64,000 nucleotides of DNA from Erwinia sp. HDF1-3R (GCF_039621855.1 NZ_CP155071.1:3410001-3474000), one strand, 5' to 3'. Shown: positions 40,300-50,192, numbered from the stretch's first letter. Numbers and translations: made by a program. Notes: generated by a model from the sequence alone, not told the origin.

Positions 40300-40916
40300 C
40301 AGGTTACCTCCGTAGAGGCCAGTGAGAGTTTGCGAACCGTGCGATGCGACGCGGGCAGATGCTGATGGGTCGTCAGAATGACCAGGCCGCCGGCCGCCGC
40401 ATGGCGCTCAAACAGCCCCGTCAGCTTATTTACCCCGGAGACATCAATCGCGGTCAGCGGCTCATCCAGGATCCACAGCGGCGAGGGACTCAGCCATAGC
40501 CTGGCCAGCGCCACGCGGCGCTGCTGCCCTGCCGACATCAGGCCCACCGCCACCTCTTCATATCCCGTCAGTTCGACCTCATCCAGTGCCGCCAGCAGGG
40601 CCTCTGCCGAATGGGCGGGGTGAAAAAAACGCAGGTTCTCAAAGGCGGTCAATACCGACTTCACGCCGGGCTGATGGCCGAGGTAGAGCAAATCCGCATG
40701 ATAGCGCTCACGCTGGCGATGAACAGGATGTTGATGCCAGCGCACATCGCCCTGCTCAGCCCGGCTCAGGCCTGCGAGGATGCGGAGCAGCGAGGTTTTT
40801 CCCGCGCCGTTAGCGCCTTCAATCTGCACGATGTCGCCCGCTGAAACGGTAAAACTAAGATTGCTAAACAGCGTACGTTCATCTCGAACGCAGGTGAGAT
40901 TGTGGGCTTCCAGCAT
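40299..40916 (-). CDS. ccmA: Haem exporter ABC ATPase CcmA
   Basis: CcmA is the cytoplasmic ATPase that, with CcmB, powers release of haem-loaded CcmE. The ATG at 40916 gives 205 aa with Walker [18 protein letters not shown], the signature [16 protein letters not shown] and Walker [14 protein letters not shown]. The upstream open frame (23 codons) is unlike CcmA. It is the first gene of the ccmABCDEFGHI operon and is divergent from yfdC, with ~250 bp between them for both promoters. Confidence 0.96.
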   Translation of the reverse strand: MLEAHNLTCVRDERTLFSNLSFTVSAGDIVQIEGANGAGKTSLLRILAGLSRAEQGDVRWHQHPVHRQRERYHADLLYLGHQPGVKSVLTAFENLRFFHPAHSAEALLAALDEVELTGYEEVAVGLMSAGQQRRVALARLWLSPSPLWILDEPLTAIDVSGVNKLTGLFERHAAAGGLVILTTHQHLPASHRTVRKLSLASTEVT

Positions 40917-41167
40917 CAAATTACGTCGCACTCGTGAATGTTGAATGAAATAGTACCACAGGAAATCATGGCATCGCAGTCTCACGACGTACGTCTCATA
41001 CCCATGGCATGCGCATTATGCCCGCAAAAAACAGGGAATATGATGAAAAATACCGCATGGTTAAAGCTTTGTTACCCTTATCATTAAATACCGTTACATT
41101 CCGCCTGCCGGGAAACCCGCTACGCTTATCAGGCACATTATGTATCAGGGCCGACAGGAGCAGCCAA

Positions 41168-42031
41168 GTGAACGACAAAACCAATAAAAAAAGTGATGTT
41201 GAAGTTGACAGCAAAGAGAGTGAGAGCGGCGAAGAGATTGAGGTGAATGAAGAGGCCCTGCCCTCGCGCGCAGCGGCGGTGCATGAGCAAATTCGACAGG
41301 AAGGTGAAAAAGAGCTGGAGCGCGATGGCTTAGCGCTGCTGTTTTCCGCCGTTGCGGCGGGCCTGTCGATGGGGGCCTCGCTGATGGCGAAAGGGATCTT
41401 CCACCTTCATTTCGAGGGGGTCCCAGGCGCCTTCTTACTGGAGAACTTCGGATATACCTTTGGCTTTATTATCGTCATCATGGCGCGTCAGCAGCTGTTT
41501 ACGGAGAACACCGTGACCGCCGTGCTGCCGATAATGCATAAACCGACCGGCCGCAATTTTCTGCTGCTGTTGCGTTTGTGGGGCATAGTGCTGGGCGGTA
41601 ACCTGATAGGGACGGCGGTGGCTGCGCTGGCCTTTATGCATATGCCCATTTTCGATGAGGCCACGCGCACGGCATTTATCGGCCTTAGTCAGAAGGTGAT
41701 GGAAAACTCACCAGGCGAGATGTTTGCTAAAGCGATCGCTTCAGGCTGGATTATCGCCACGATGGTCTGGATGTTCCCTTCAGCGGGCACGGCAAAGCTC
41801 TGGATTATTGTGCTGATGACGTGGCTGGTAGCGATAGGCGACTTTACGCATATCGTGGTCGGTTCCGTCGAAACGCTTTTTCTGGTGTTTAACGGCATTA
41901 TCAGCTGGAAGGAATTCCTCTGGCCATTCGCCCTGCCCACTCTGGCGGGAAATATCATCGGCGGCACCTTTATCTTTGCGCTGATAAGCCATGCGCAAAT
42001 CCGCAACGATATGAGCAATAAAACGTCGTAA
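41168..42031 (+). CDS. yfdC: Formate/nitrite transporter family protein YfdC
   Basis: YfdC is an inner-membrane protein of the FNT family (formate/nitrite channels); its substrate is not established. The protein has a charged cytoplasmic N-terminus (~70 residues rich in Glu and Lys) and six membrane segments, with ALPSRAAAVHEQIRQEGEKE and FIIVIMARQQLFTENTVTAV matching E. coli YfdC. I place the start at GTG 41168, behind AGGAG, giving 287 aa; the frame is open 53 codons further upstream without family support. Its last codons (MSNKTS) are part of a 34-bp tandem repeat. E. coli YfdC has a longer basic tail that is missing here. Confidence 0.92.
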   Translation: MNDKTNKKSDVEVDSKESESGEEIEVNEEALPSRAAAVHEQIRQEGEKELERDGLALLFSAVAAGLSMGASLMAKGIFHLHFEGVPGAFLLENFGYTFGFIIVIMARQQLFTENTVTAVLPIMHKPTGRNFLLLLRLWGIVLGGNLIGTAVAALAFMHMPIFDEATRTAFIGLSQKVMENSPGEMFAKAIASGWIIATMVWMFPSAGTAKLWIIVLMTWLVAIGDFTHIVVGSVETLFLVFNGIISWKEFLWPFALPTLAGNIIGGTFIFALISHAQIRNDMSNKTS

Positions 42032-42105
42032 TGACTCAGGTACTATGAGCAACAAAACGTTGTCATGACTCAGACAATATGAGCAACAACACGTTGTAAT
42101 GGCTC
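42011..42105. repeat. 34-bp tandem triplication spanning the yfdC stop codon
   Basis: Three copies of a unit beginning ATGAGCAA(C/T)AA start at 42011, 42045 and 42079, exactly 34 bp apart; the third is truncated after ~27 bp. The first contains the last six codons and the stop of yfdC, the others are downstream copies with a few substitutions. A slippage-type duplication of the gene end is the simplest explanation. Confidence 0.85.
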
Positions 42106-42153
42106 AAAGGGTAGCCGCTGGACGCAGCGCGCTACCCCCTTCTTTGCAGAGGC

Positions 42154-42255
42154 TCAGTTAAAAAGTGCGAAGGTTTTAACGTAAAATGAGCTCGCAAACA
42201 GCACGTATCCCAGCCATACCAGCAGGATCAACCCAATTGAAAATTTCAGTGACAT
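42154..42255 (-). CDS. 33-residue single-helix membrane protein
   Basis: A small frame starting MSLKFSIGLILLVWLGYVLF at ATG 42255, preceded by GAGAGAGGAACAGG, a good ribosome-binding site. Almost the entire peptide is one hydrophobic helix (residues ~5-24), ending VKTFALFN. It resembles the class of short enterobacterial membrane peptides, but I do not recognise a specific family. The longer frame reading into it from 42480 is not needed. It lies between yfdC and the tRNA cluster on the opposite strand. Confidence 0.6.
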   Translation of the reverse strand: MSLKFSIGLILLVWLGYVLFASSFYVKTFALFN

Positions 42256-42507
42256 AGCCTGTTCCTCTCTCTCACACAGCAAGGGTGCCCCTTGTTTACG
42301 TGGATTTACATTAGAACGCGGCGAGCCATGAGATATTGATCCAGCGCAAGTAAGCATGCGTAAAGAGAATTCAGATAATCTCGACTGAAACATATAAAGC
42401 CGCCGCTGAAAAAAACAGCACCTAAGCGGCCTGTTTTTGCCCCAGCTCAGATATTTGATATTCCTCAACATTAGCGTCAAATTTTATGATACTATCCCTG
42501 TCGCTCT

Positions 42508-42583
<76 letters not shown>

Positions 42584-42584
42584 G

Positions 42585-42658
42585 GCGGCCATCGTATAAT
42601 GGCATTACCTCAGCTTCCCAAGCTGATGACGCGGGTTCGATTCCCGCTGGCCGCTCCA
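42585..42658 (+). tRNA. tRNA-Gly, anticodon CCC
   Basis: A 74-nt cloverleaf starting GCGGCCATCGTATAATGG with acceptor pairing GCGGCCA/TGGCCGC, anticodon loop TTCCCAA (anticodon CCC, reading GGG), T-loop TTCGATT and an encoded CCA. It begins one base after the Lys tRNA, so both are cut from one transcript. Confidence 0.94.
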
Positions 42659-42732
42659 ACTGCTTGAAAATACGCGAGCAGTTACGCTAAGATACTGCCC
42701 CTGGCGAAGAGTATGTCGCCATCTTGTACCGC

Positions 42733-42807
42733 GTCTCCTTAGTTAAATGGATATAACGAGCCCCTCCTAAGGGCTAGTTGCAGGTTCGATTCCTGCAGGG
42801 GACACCA
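42733..42807 (+). tRNA. argW: tRNA-Arg, anticodon CCT (argW)
   Basis: A 75-nt cloverleaf nearly identical to E. coli argW, with the anticodon stem-loop CCCCTCCTAAGGGC (anticodon CCT, reading AGG), T-arm GCAGGTTCGATTCCTGC and an encoded CCA. The position next to yfdC is also that of argW in E. coli, where prophage CPS-53 is inserted at its 3' end. Here no intact integrase follows. Confidence 0.95.
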
Positions 42808-43352
42808 TTTTAATGTCTGCGAACGTCCATTTAAACCTATTTTATCCAATCGATTCATCAAGTTAAAATCATTACTTCGTCTACCTAATTCCAATAACTT
42901 TTATCAACATCCTGCACATTTTGTTGGTGAACTGCTCTCCGTTGATTATTACACCCCGATGTTAGTAATGTCTTCATAATGACCCGCTCCCCATATGTGA
43001 TCCTGGGGGCAGGTCAGTACGGGTTGGCACCGGCCTTCGGGTGGATGCTATCAGTGTAAAGAACGCGAAGGTTCGCAGTATTCTGGCCAGGGCCTGCTCC
43101 ACGACAGAGGAAGAAGAATCCTGGGAAGGTCGCTGTCGGTAAAGCGGAGGCGGCGGCTTTGGCTAAGTGTTGAGGGGGGACCATTTCAAAAGCGTATTGC
43201 ATAGGCAGGGAATGTTTCAACATGACTGCCAGTCTGTAAACTGCACTGGCCTAATTCGATCAAAGCCCCGGCCTTGCGGCCAGTACTTTGTCGTTAATCT
43301 AAGCCACCTTCTAAATAAGGTGGCTTAGTGTTAAAAAGAGAACTTACCAATA
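42808..43352. other. Gene-free junction between argW and the adhesin gene
   Basis: No gene supported. 42810-43000 is AT-rich; 43010-43260 is more GC-rich and contains short open frames without recognisable domains. The minus-strand string TGACCTGCCCCCAGGATCA near 43000-43017 looks like an insertion-sequence end, but no partner end or transposase was found. I did not find a second copy of the argW 3' end (an attachment-site repeat) in the window. A terminator hairpin closes the region. Confidence 0.5.
43299..43328 (-). terminator. Terminator hairpin after the adhesin gene
   Basis: CTAAGCCACCTT (43299-43310) and AAGGTGGCTTAG (43317-43328) form a perfect 12-bp stem with a 6-nt loop, 25 bp after the stop codon of the adhesin on the minus strand. 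The U-tract is weak (GATTAACG), but the stem is strong. Confidence 0.7.
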
Positions 43353-46300
43353 TTATCTACGGCATAGAGTCCATTTTTCTTCATGAGCATATGCATTGGT
43401 ATCAGCATATCTCGACAAGGAAAAAGTCTTGTATCTTTCCCCAATATTTTCGATAGCCCAGTAAACATCATTGGAATGAAGATTACTGTTATATGCAGAT
43501 ACATCTCCCCATTCTGAATAAAGCGCACCAATTCTTCTATTTCCTTTATCTAAATAAATAAGTTCAACGGCTGATAGAGAACCTGAGGAGCTTATACATT
43601 GTTGTTTAGATACAGCGTGATAGAACATGTTTGGAGCAACATCTTCAATGCGGCCAGGTATATAGAACCAATGAGCTAACGTAAAACTATAACTCAGGAT
43701 ATAGTCAGGATTCTTTTTACTAACACCCTGAATTGTAACTTTTTGACCCGATTGGCCACCATCGTTAAATTTTACCGTACCATCGGCAGAGACCGTAGAC
43801 CATGAGGTATCACTTTTCCAATCAAAATCACTGACAGCACCACCAGTAAGTTCTAATTTGAAATTGGCACCGTCTATCCCTGTAGCTGGAAAGCCCTGAT
43901 CGGCCTGGAAGCGGAACCCTTTGACATTCAATGAAGAAATGGTCGCGCCCTTCAGCGTCAACTCATAGTTAAAACTATTATAAAATTCGAAATAATCATT
44001 GACTTTTGCGCCAAAGGATAGAGTTGCTTTGCCGGGGGTAATAAATCTGATTAATGCACCGTCCCATTTCGCCACCGATTCATTGGATGAATAAACATCA
44101 AGATATGGTGCACTCTCATCAGGAATTGAGAGATGAGAAATATCAACTGAATTAGCTGAAATCAAATCAAAACTTTCTTGTTTAGAACCCGACAGGTCAA
44201 CTTTGGCCTTTTCAAGTGTATAGCTGATTTCTAAAACACCCGGCAGGAACTGATCGGTCTCCTCTGTATTAACTTTAAAAGCCGCATATCCTGGCTTAAC
44301 TGGAGTAATCGAACCAGATTTATCCACTGTTGCAACCGCAGTGTCTGATGAAGAAAATTTGAATGCTAATGTATTTCCAACATCCGGGTTAAGGAATGAA
44401 GCAACAATTCGTTGATCCTTTTTGTCATTCCAGACTGCCGTTATCTTTTTAGTAACAGAATCAATCATGGGATTCGCTTTATTAACGATAAGGTTATAAC
44501 TCGCTGTTGCTGAGTTATAAAATTCGTTTCCTGCCGTGAAAACAACGATTTTCGTTTGACCAGACTTAAGTAAGGTTACCTTCCCTGTTGAATCAACGGT
44601 CGCAACTTTAGGATCAGAACTGGACCAGGTTGGCTTGAGTGCAGCTGGCATGCCATTGACTGACTGAGAATCCTTGAATGTTTTAGCGTAGGTAACAGTT
44701 TGATCGCGATTATCAAATTTCAGATCAGGGGTAACGGAATCGACAGTAATAGTGATCTTTTTATCAATAACAGTACCCGATACCGATGCTTCCAGTTCGT
44801 ATTTTCCCCGAACAGAAGATTTACCTGTCGCATGATAGATTCCCTCTGACACATTTGTAACAGACGTCAGTTTGAAATCTGTAGGCGAGCCAGTAACCCT
44901 GATTTTAACAGGAGCTGAATTGACAGGATTACCATAACGGTCCTTTAACGTTACTGTGAAAGTCACACTACTGTTTGTATCAACAGTGATTAATGTCTTG
45001 TCTGCAGCAAAGCTGGAGCTTTTACTGTCAATATCGCCAGGGTTGACAATAACAACACCTGCCCGGGAGTAGTGTTTTTCATCCAGATAAGCTGTCATCA
45101 ATAGCTGACCGGAAGTTGAACTTTTAATAGTAACGGAAACTATACCGTTCGAGTCAGATCGAGAAGTGGGTGTGAACGATTCTGCTTTACCGGTTAAGTT
45201 CCAGGATACTACCACATTAGGTAATACGTTACCCAGGGAGTCAGTGACCGTTGCTTTATATGTTACTCCCTTTTCATCCCCGGCAGTAAAACTGGTCCTA
45301 TCGGTAGTGATATTTGATATATTCCAGTTACTAACATCCCCCTTTACGGTCAGTACTTTATTCTGTCCAAAAGTGGTCTGATTCACTTTAACCGTTAAAT
45401 TGCCTGTCCCCGATTTTTTACTTGTCACTTCGAACTGATAGTGTCCCGGACGAGTACTGTTGGCTTTTCCCGGAATAATAGCGTTATTATCACTCACGCC
45501 GATGACATCCTGTCCCGACAAAAGATTATCGTATTTATCACGCAAAGTAAGCGCCAGCACTGCTGACTCTTTTCCCGCAATGATAGTTGATGGAGTAAGC
45601 GTTAATTCAGAGTGATCCGCGTCAGGCACATCCGCAGTGAAACTAACATCGGGTGCCGAAACAGATGTTGTCGCTAAGAGCAGATCAACTTTAGCGGTAC
45701 CTGCCTTGTTACGAACTAGATTGACGACTACTTTCCCATCATTATCAGTTGTGCTTACCTGCGAACTCAAGATGCTCCCTTCATTGGCGCTCCATGTAAC
45801 CGGGAAACCACTCTCTATGGGATTGCCATTTTTATCAGTTAACATTGCAGTATAGGTAACGTTACCACCGACTGCCGTAGACAAGGCTGAAACTGCGATT
45901 TCACCTATGAGTCCAACGGAGAGGGTATCCGATTTAACTGTAATATTAGCACGACTTTTTATTGTGACATTTTTGATTTGACCTTTAACCTCAGTCTTTC
46001 CGGCCTTTGTTCCAGTGATGCGAGCCTGGTAAACTCCATTCTCGGTTTCGGTAAAAGGCGTAGTCGTCAGAGGTAAATCTGTTGAAAACACTAATGAAAT
46101 ATCATTCTGTAAGCCGGAAATTAAATTTCCATTAATATCTCTGGCTACAATAGTAGCAATGGCAGTATCCTTTCCTGCAACTATTGTAGCTGGAGAAAGG
46201 TTAAGCGAAGATTTATCTTCTGATATTTCATCAGCAGTAAAGGTTATTGCCTTATCTGCACTCATATTCTGACCACCTCCCAGTAAAGCTACTACAGTCG

Positions 46301-49300
46301 CCTGACCAATTATAGAGCTGGAGAGAGAGATTTCCGCAATTCCATCATCATTGGTTTTACTTATTGGTGAGGACAGGACACCTAGATTAGTCTTCCAGCC
46401 AATAGATACACCGGGTAACTTCTTGTTTCCATTACTATCGCTTATTTGTGCACGAATTTTTACCGTTGTTTTTCCATCGGCTTTAACAGTTCCCGAACCC
46501 TCCACGTTAACACTTTCGAAGGTAGCATCTTTTTCATTCGCAATCAGCCCCAAAGGCGTTTGCAAATTAACATTACCACTATTTGCAGTTATGAGCCAGG
46601 TTCCTTCCTTATTGCCCTTTACAGAAGCACGATAAATACCACTACCCTTATCTGACTCTATAATTTTAATGCTATCGTTTTCAGCCGACCATTTAATACT
46701 TTCCACATCAACAGGATTACCCCAGCGATCTTTTAAAATCAGCTCAGCGACAGAATTATCAACCCCGTTAGCGAATATTGACTGAGGCTTAACAGATAAT
46801 TGGCTGTAATCTTTGTCGGCATCCCCTGCCAGGAACGTAATCTTAGAGGAAGCTTTTATACCATTAAAAATCTCTGCGGTAACAGAGGTAACTCTTGCCT
46901 GTGTTCCACTAAGTTTCGCTGACGCCACTCCTTCTTCGTTGGTTAACGACATATAAGTATTTAGTTCATTACTGTCGCTTCTCCACATCACATTCGTGCC
47001 AACGAGAGGATTATTATTACTATCAACTACTTTTGCAGTCATCTCAACAGGCGTGCTACCAACCTCAATTTCAGGTTTATTTATTTTTAGTGTAACAAGT
47101 GCAGTTTTTGCATCCGCAGTTGAACTCAAAACAATCGTTTTTTTCTCTCCATTATCCAGGCGCGCCTGTATATTTATCTTTCCGGCATGTTTTGTCTTTA
47201 ATGTTGAAACAGCTAAACCTTCACTATTAGTAACCGTACTTTCAGGCGATATAATAGCATTGGTATCACTGTTCATAGTAACCGTAATCCCATTCAATGG
47301 ATTACCATTAACATCCTGAACGGTAGCAGAAATTGTTGCACTTTCTGTACCATCGGCGTTGATGCTGGTCTTATCAGTGGTTAAATGAGTAATTAACCCT
47401 TTTGTGGCATCCGCTACAAAAGAGACAGGGTCAGCATTTTTAAAGGATGAGTTCGTCAAAGCAGTAATCACAACACTTAATGCTTTGCTGCTGGTTATTT
47501 CAGTTACAGCCTCACCATTCTCATTAGTTATACTTTGTAAAGCGCTAATTTTTACTATGTCGCTATCACGATTCGATTTCCAGTCTACTGGAACCCCAGC
47601 GAGAGGATTGTTAAATTCGTCTTTAATTAATGCTGTGAAAACCAAAGGACTTTTACCATCAGCATCCCCTGAACTCTTTGAAGGCAATACAGATATGACT
47701 TTAGCTGTAACCGTGTCTGCTGTAAAAACAGTGTCTTTTGTATGCTCATGACTATTTACAGTTGCAGTAACTTTAATAGTGCCCGCATTGATATTTGTTA
47801 ATGTTGTTGATGCAACTCCTTCCAGATCCGTGCTAACCGTCTTAGAAGCTAAGATAGCATTATTGCCAGCGCTGAAAGTCACACTCAAGTTTTTCACAGG
47901 GTTTTTATTATTATCAGTGACTAAAACACGTACGTGTTTTACCGTTTTACCATCAGCTACAGATACTTCTGGTAAAATAGTAAAGTTATCATCCAGAAGT
48001 CCTGCCGTATTATCATCAGCAATAAATGTAACCACAGCATCTTTGCTGGCGTTATTACTTAAACTTACGGTAATTTTGCTATCACCAGCTTCCTTGCTGG
48101 TTATTGATAACATTGCCTCACCATTATCATCAGAATCAACAGATTCTTTTACATTAACATTACCAGTGGACTTGATGTTTATCTTCTGATTTGGAACTTT
48201 ATTCCCATGAGGGTCAATAACAGTCACCTTAATTCTATTCTCTGATTCGCCATCGGCTTTAGAATTGTTAGTGATAACCTCAATATTATCGATAACAGCA
48301 CTTTCATTATCTGCTGTTATGGTTATTTTTGCTGATGGGAGTTCGACCTCTCTTGTTAAAGGAGTAATAGAAAAACTCTCTGGAACAATACCTGAAGTTA
48401 GAATAACAGTATATTCACCTATTGCTTTACGTTTAAAATTAGTAAGCGTGGAGGTATGTCCCCCCTTAATATCAACACTTATTTCATTGCTATCAATATC
48501 TATTGGATTACCATTGCCATCATTTACCTTAAGTGTTAATTCTTTCTGAGACTTCCCATCGGCTGGCAACGTTACTTCACCTGGCGTGAATGTGCTGTTT
48601 TTATATTCTATAGCAGCTTGAGTGACCGTAACCTGTGTTTCTTTCTGTGCGGATATGTTTCCTTTCTTATCGATAGCTACAGCGCTAATTTTGTGATTAT
48701 TTATACCAGACGCCGCTGAGCTATAATTCGGTATAACGACAAAATAGCCAGCCCCTTCATGGATAATTTTACCGCCAGCAGCAATCAGTGAAGGAGACGT
48801 CCATTCGATTCTGTCTAAATCATATTTAGTCGTTACATTGACACCAAGTGATTTTTTTTCACCTGCATAACCTTTGATTAGGTTATTCAAATTAAGCCGG
48901 ATAACTTCTTTTTTGCGATATTCCAATACAATATTGTTATTCCGTTCCACCAGGTCATATCGGCTGCCCGCCAGGCTGCGCAAGGCTGCCACCGCATTAG
49001 GGTTTATATGACTACGCCACGGCACACCTAATTGGTAGTTCATATCAACACCAAAACGATGCTCATTGGTACCTGATTGCCCCTGCCGCCGCTCAGCATT
49101 TAATGTTATCAGTGGAACCGGCGTATAGTTTACCCCCGCCGTGATGGCGCGTGGATTATTCTGACGTTTATCCACTCCGAACAACGCGACCTCTTTACCA
49201 TAGTACTGCTCGAACGTCAGCTTCCCACCCAGCTGTGGCAGTGAAGGCAGCCAGGCATTAGCCCGGATATCCCAGCCGTTCGTCGGGCGCTCCTGGTAAT

Positions 49301-50192
49301 CCGTAATATCCGGAGAATCCTTCCAACCTGTCACACGCATATAGCTGTTAGCGCTGAGCCTGAGGTAGTCACGCCAGTACTCCAGCCCCAGACCTGCCCG
49401 CGCATGGCCCCGGGAGAGGTCATAATCGCCGAAGACGTTGCCCCCCAGTGTATATGCAGGGGTAAGATAACGCATCCCGAAGCCGAGATTGGCCTGGGTG
49501 CGATCATCCGTGCGGTGCAGTCTGCCCTGAGTGAACACCAAATTGCTGCCCTGGTCGTACAACGGAACCAGCAGCTCAAGGTGTGAGTTCTTCAGTGAAA
49601 AGTTCTCATCAGCATCCAATTGTACGCGGGCGGTGCCGAAGCGGCTGAGCCACTGCTGCACTTCACCGCTGGCAGCACCTGAGGCCATTCCCCTGGCCAT
49701 CGAAGTCGCGGCATCACCATTTGGGTTATTTGCCAGGAAACCGCCAGCCTGAGAAGCAATAGAGGCAACCTTATGCGCCGGATTATCCTTCACATCTGCT
49801 GACTCCTCTCCGGTTGCCTGATTATCCCACTGAACCTCTGGCAGGGGAGCCTGGGGGACATCCAGCTCATCGCCAGGCTTCAGATGGTCAAAGCCATGTG
49901 CAAAGGTGCGGAACTGATTGAGCTTCCGCAGCTGCTCCAGACTCATATTGTACTTTTTGGCCACCATAGCCACCGTTTCACTCTCACACAGGATATATAA
50001 CCGCGTCTGCGGCATGACCTGTTTTGTCGGGGCATTCAGAAAGTACTGGCCACCTGCGCCCGCAATGGCGGGCGTAAAGGTCACCGCCATCGGGAAGGCG
50101 AACTGAACGGCGATATTCAGCCAAACCAACCACCGCAATCGTACGGGTACGGCGTCAGGATGGGGTTTAAGTTGGGAGGTAAAGTTAGTCAT
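43353..50192 (-). CDS. Intimin/invasin-like inverse autotransporter adhesin (2,279 aa)
   Basis: A giant type Ve surface adhesin. From the ATG at 50192: long signal peptide (~1-44), periplasmic LysM domain (~65-112, LYILCESETVAMVAKKYNMS), linker, outer-membrane barrel of the intimin family (~180-435, WLSRFGTARVQLDADENFSL), an Ig-like domain (~440-525), then by my count thirteen Big-1-type repeats of ~95-105 residues (motif ADGK...DxNGNP...) to about residue 1830. Three Big-2-like repeats (SSDPKVATVDSTGKVT) and a unique C-terminal domain with two Cys (QQCIS and WTLCRR) follow. The reading frame is unbroken. It resembles the E. coli YeeJ group. Base composition is clearly more AT-rich than flanking genes. 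A start 42 codons upstream would spoil the signal peptide. Confidence 0.92.
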   Translation of the reverse strand: MTNFTSQLKPHPDAVPVRLRWLVWLNIAVQFAFPMAVTFTPAIAGAGGQYFLNAPTKQVMPQTRLYILCESETVAMVAKKYNMSLEQLRKLNQFRTFAHGFDHLKPGDELDVPQAPLPEVQWDNQATGEESADVKDNPAHKVASIASQAGGFLANNPNGDAATSMARGMASGAASGEVQQWLSRFGTARVQLDADENFSLKNSHLELLVPLYDQGSNLVFTQGRLHRTDDRTQANLGFGMRYLTPAYTLGGNVFGDYDLSRGHARAGLGLEYWRDYLRLSANSYMRVTGWKDSPDITDYQERPTNGWDIRANAWLPSLPQLGGKLTFEQYYGKEVALFGVDKRQNNPRAITAGVNYTPVPLITLNAERRQGQSGTNEHRFGVDMNYQLGVPWRSHINPNAVAALRSLAGSRYDLVERNNNIVLEYRKKEVIRLNLNNLIKGYAGEKKSLGVNVTTKYDLDRIEWTSPSLIAAGGKIIHEGAGYFVVIPNYSSAASGINNHKISAVAIDKKGNISAQKETQVTVTQAAIEYKNSTFTPGEVTLPADGKSQKELTLKVNDGNGNPIDIDSNEISVDIKGGHTSTLTNFKRKAIGEYTVILTSGIVPESFSITPLTREVELPSAKITITADNESAVIDNIEVITNNSKADGESENRIKVTVIDPHGNKVPNQKINIKSTGNVNVKESVDSDDNGEAMLSITSKEAGDSKITVSLSNNASKDAVVTFIADDNTAGLLDDNFTILPEVSVADGKTVKHVRVLVTDNNKNPVKNLSVTFSAGNNAILASKTVSTDLEGVASTTLTNINAGTIKVTATVNSHEHTKDTVFTADTVTAKVISVLPSKSSGDADGKSPLVFTALIKDEFNNPLAGVPVDWKSNRDSDIVKISALQSITNENGEAVTEITSSKALSVVITALTNSSFKNADPVSFVADATKGLITHLTTDKTSINADGTESATISATVQDVNGNPLNGITVTMNSDTNAIISPESTVTNSEGLAVSTLKTKHAGKINIQARLDNGEKKTIVLSSTADAKTALVTLKINKPEIEVGSTPVEMTAKVVDSNNNPLVGTNVMWRSDSNELNTYMSLTNEEGVASAKLSGTQARVTSVTAEIFNGIKASSKITFLAGDADKDYSQLSVKPQSIFANGVDNSVAELILKDRWGNPVDVESIKWSAENDSIKIIESDKGSGIYRASVKGNKEGTWLITANSGNVNLQTPLGLIANEKDATFESVNVEGSGTVKADGKTTVKIRAQISDSNGNKKLPGVSIGWKTNLGVLSSPISKTNDDGIAEISLSSSIIGQATVVALLGGGQNMSADKAITFTADEISEDKSSLNLSPATIVAGKDTAIATIVARDINGNLISGLQNDISLVFSTDLPLTTTPFTETENGVYQARITGTKAGKTEVKGQIKNVTIKSRANITVKSDTLSVGLIGEIAVSALSTAVGGNVTYTAMLTDKNGNPIESGFPVTWSANEGSILSSQVSTTDNDGKVVVNLVRNKAGTAKVDLLLATTSVSAPDVSFTADVPDADHSELTLTPSTIIAGKESAVLALTLRDKYDNLLSGQDVIGVSDNNAIIPGKANSTRPGHYQFEVTSKKSGTGNLTVKVNQTTFGQNKVLTVKGDVSNWNISNITTDRTSFTAGDEKGVTYKATVTDSLGNVLPNVVVSWNLTGKAESFTPTSRSDSNGIVSVTIKSSTSGQLLMTAYLDEKHYSRAGVVIVNPGDIDSKSSSFAADKTLITVDTNSSVTFTVTLKDRYGNPVNSAPVKIRVTGSPTDFKLTSVTNVSEGIYHATGKSSVRGKYELEASVSGTVIDKKITITVDSVTPDLKFDNRDQTVTYAKTFKDSQSVNGMPAALKPTWSSSDPKVATVDSTGKVTLLKSGQTKIVVFTAGNEFYNSATASYNLIVNKANPMIDSVTKKITAVWNDKKDQRIVASFLNPDVGNTLAFKFSSSDTAVATVDKSGSITPVKPGYAAFKVNTEETDQFLPGVLEISYTLEKAKVDLSGSKQESFDLISANSVDISHLSIPDESAPYLDVYSSNESVAKWDGALIRFITPGKATLSFGAKVNDYFEFYNSFNYELTLKGATISSLNVKGFRFQADQGFPATGIDGANFKLELTGGAVSDFDWKSDTSWSTVSADGTVKFNDGGQSGQKVTIQGVSKKNPDYILSYSFTLAHWFYIPGRIEDVAPNMFYHAVSKQQCISSSGSLSAVELIYLDKGNRRIGALYSEWGDVSAYNSNLHSNDVYWAIENIGERYKTFSLSRYADTNAYAHEEKWTLCRR

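Noticed and set aside
43014..43223. A 69-codon minus-strand frame after argW
   Set aside because: No domain, no ribosome site, and it lies in the scar-like junction.
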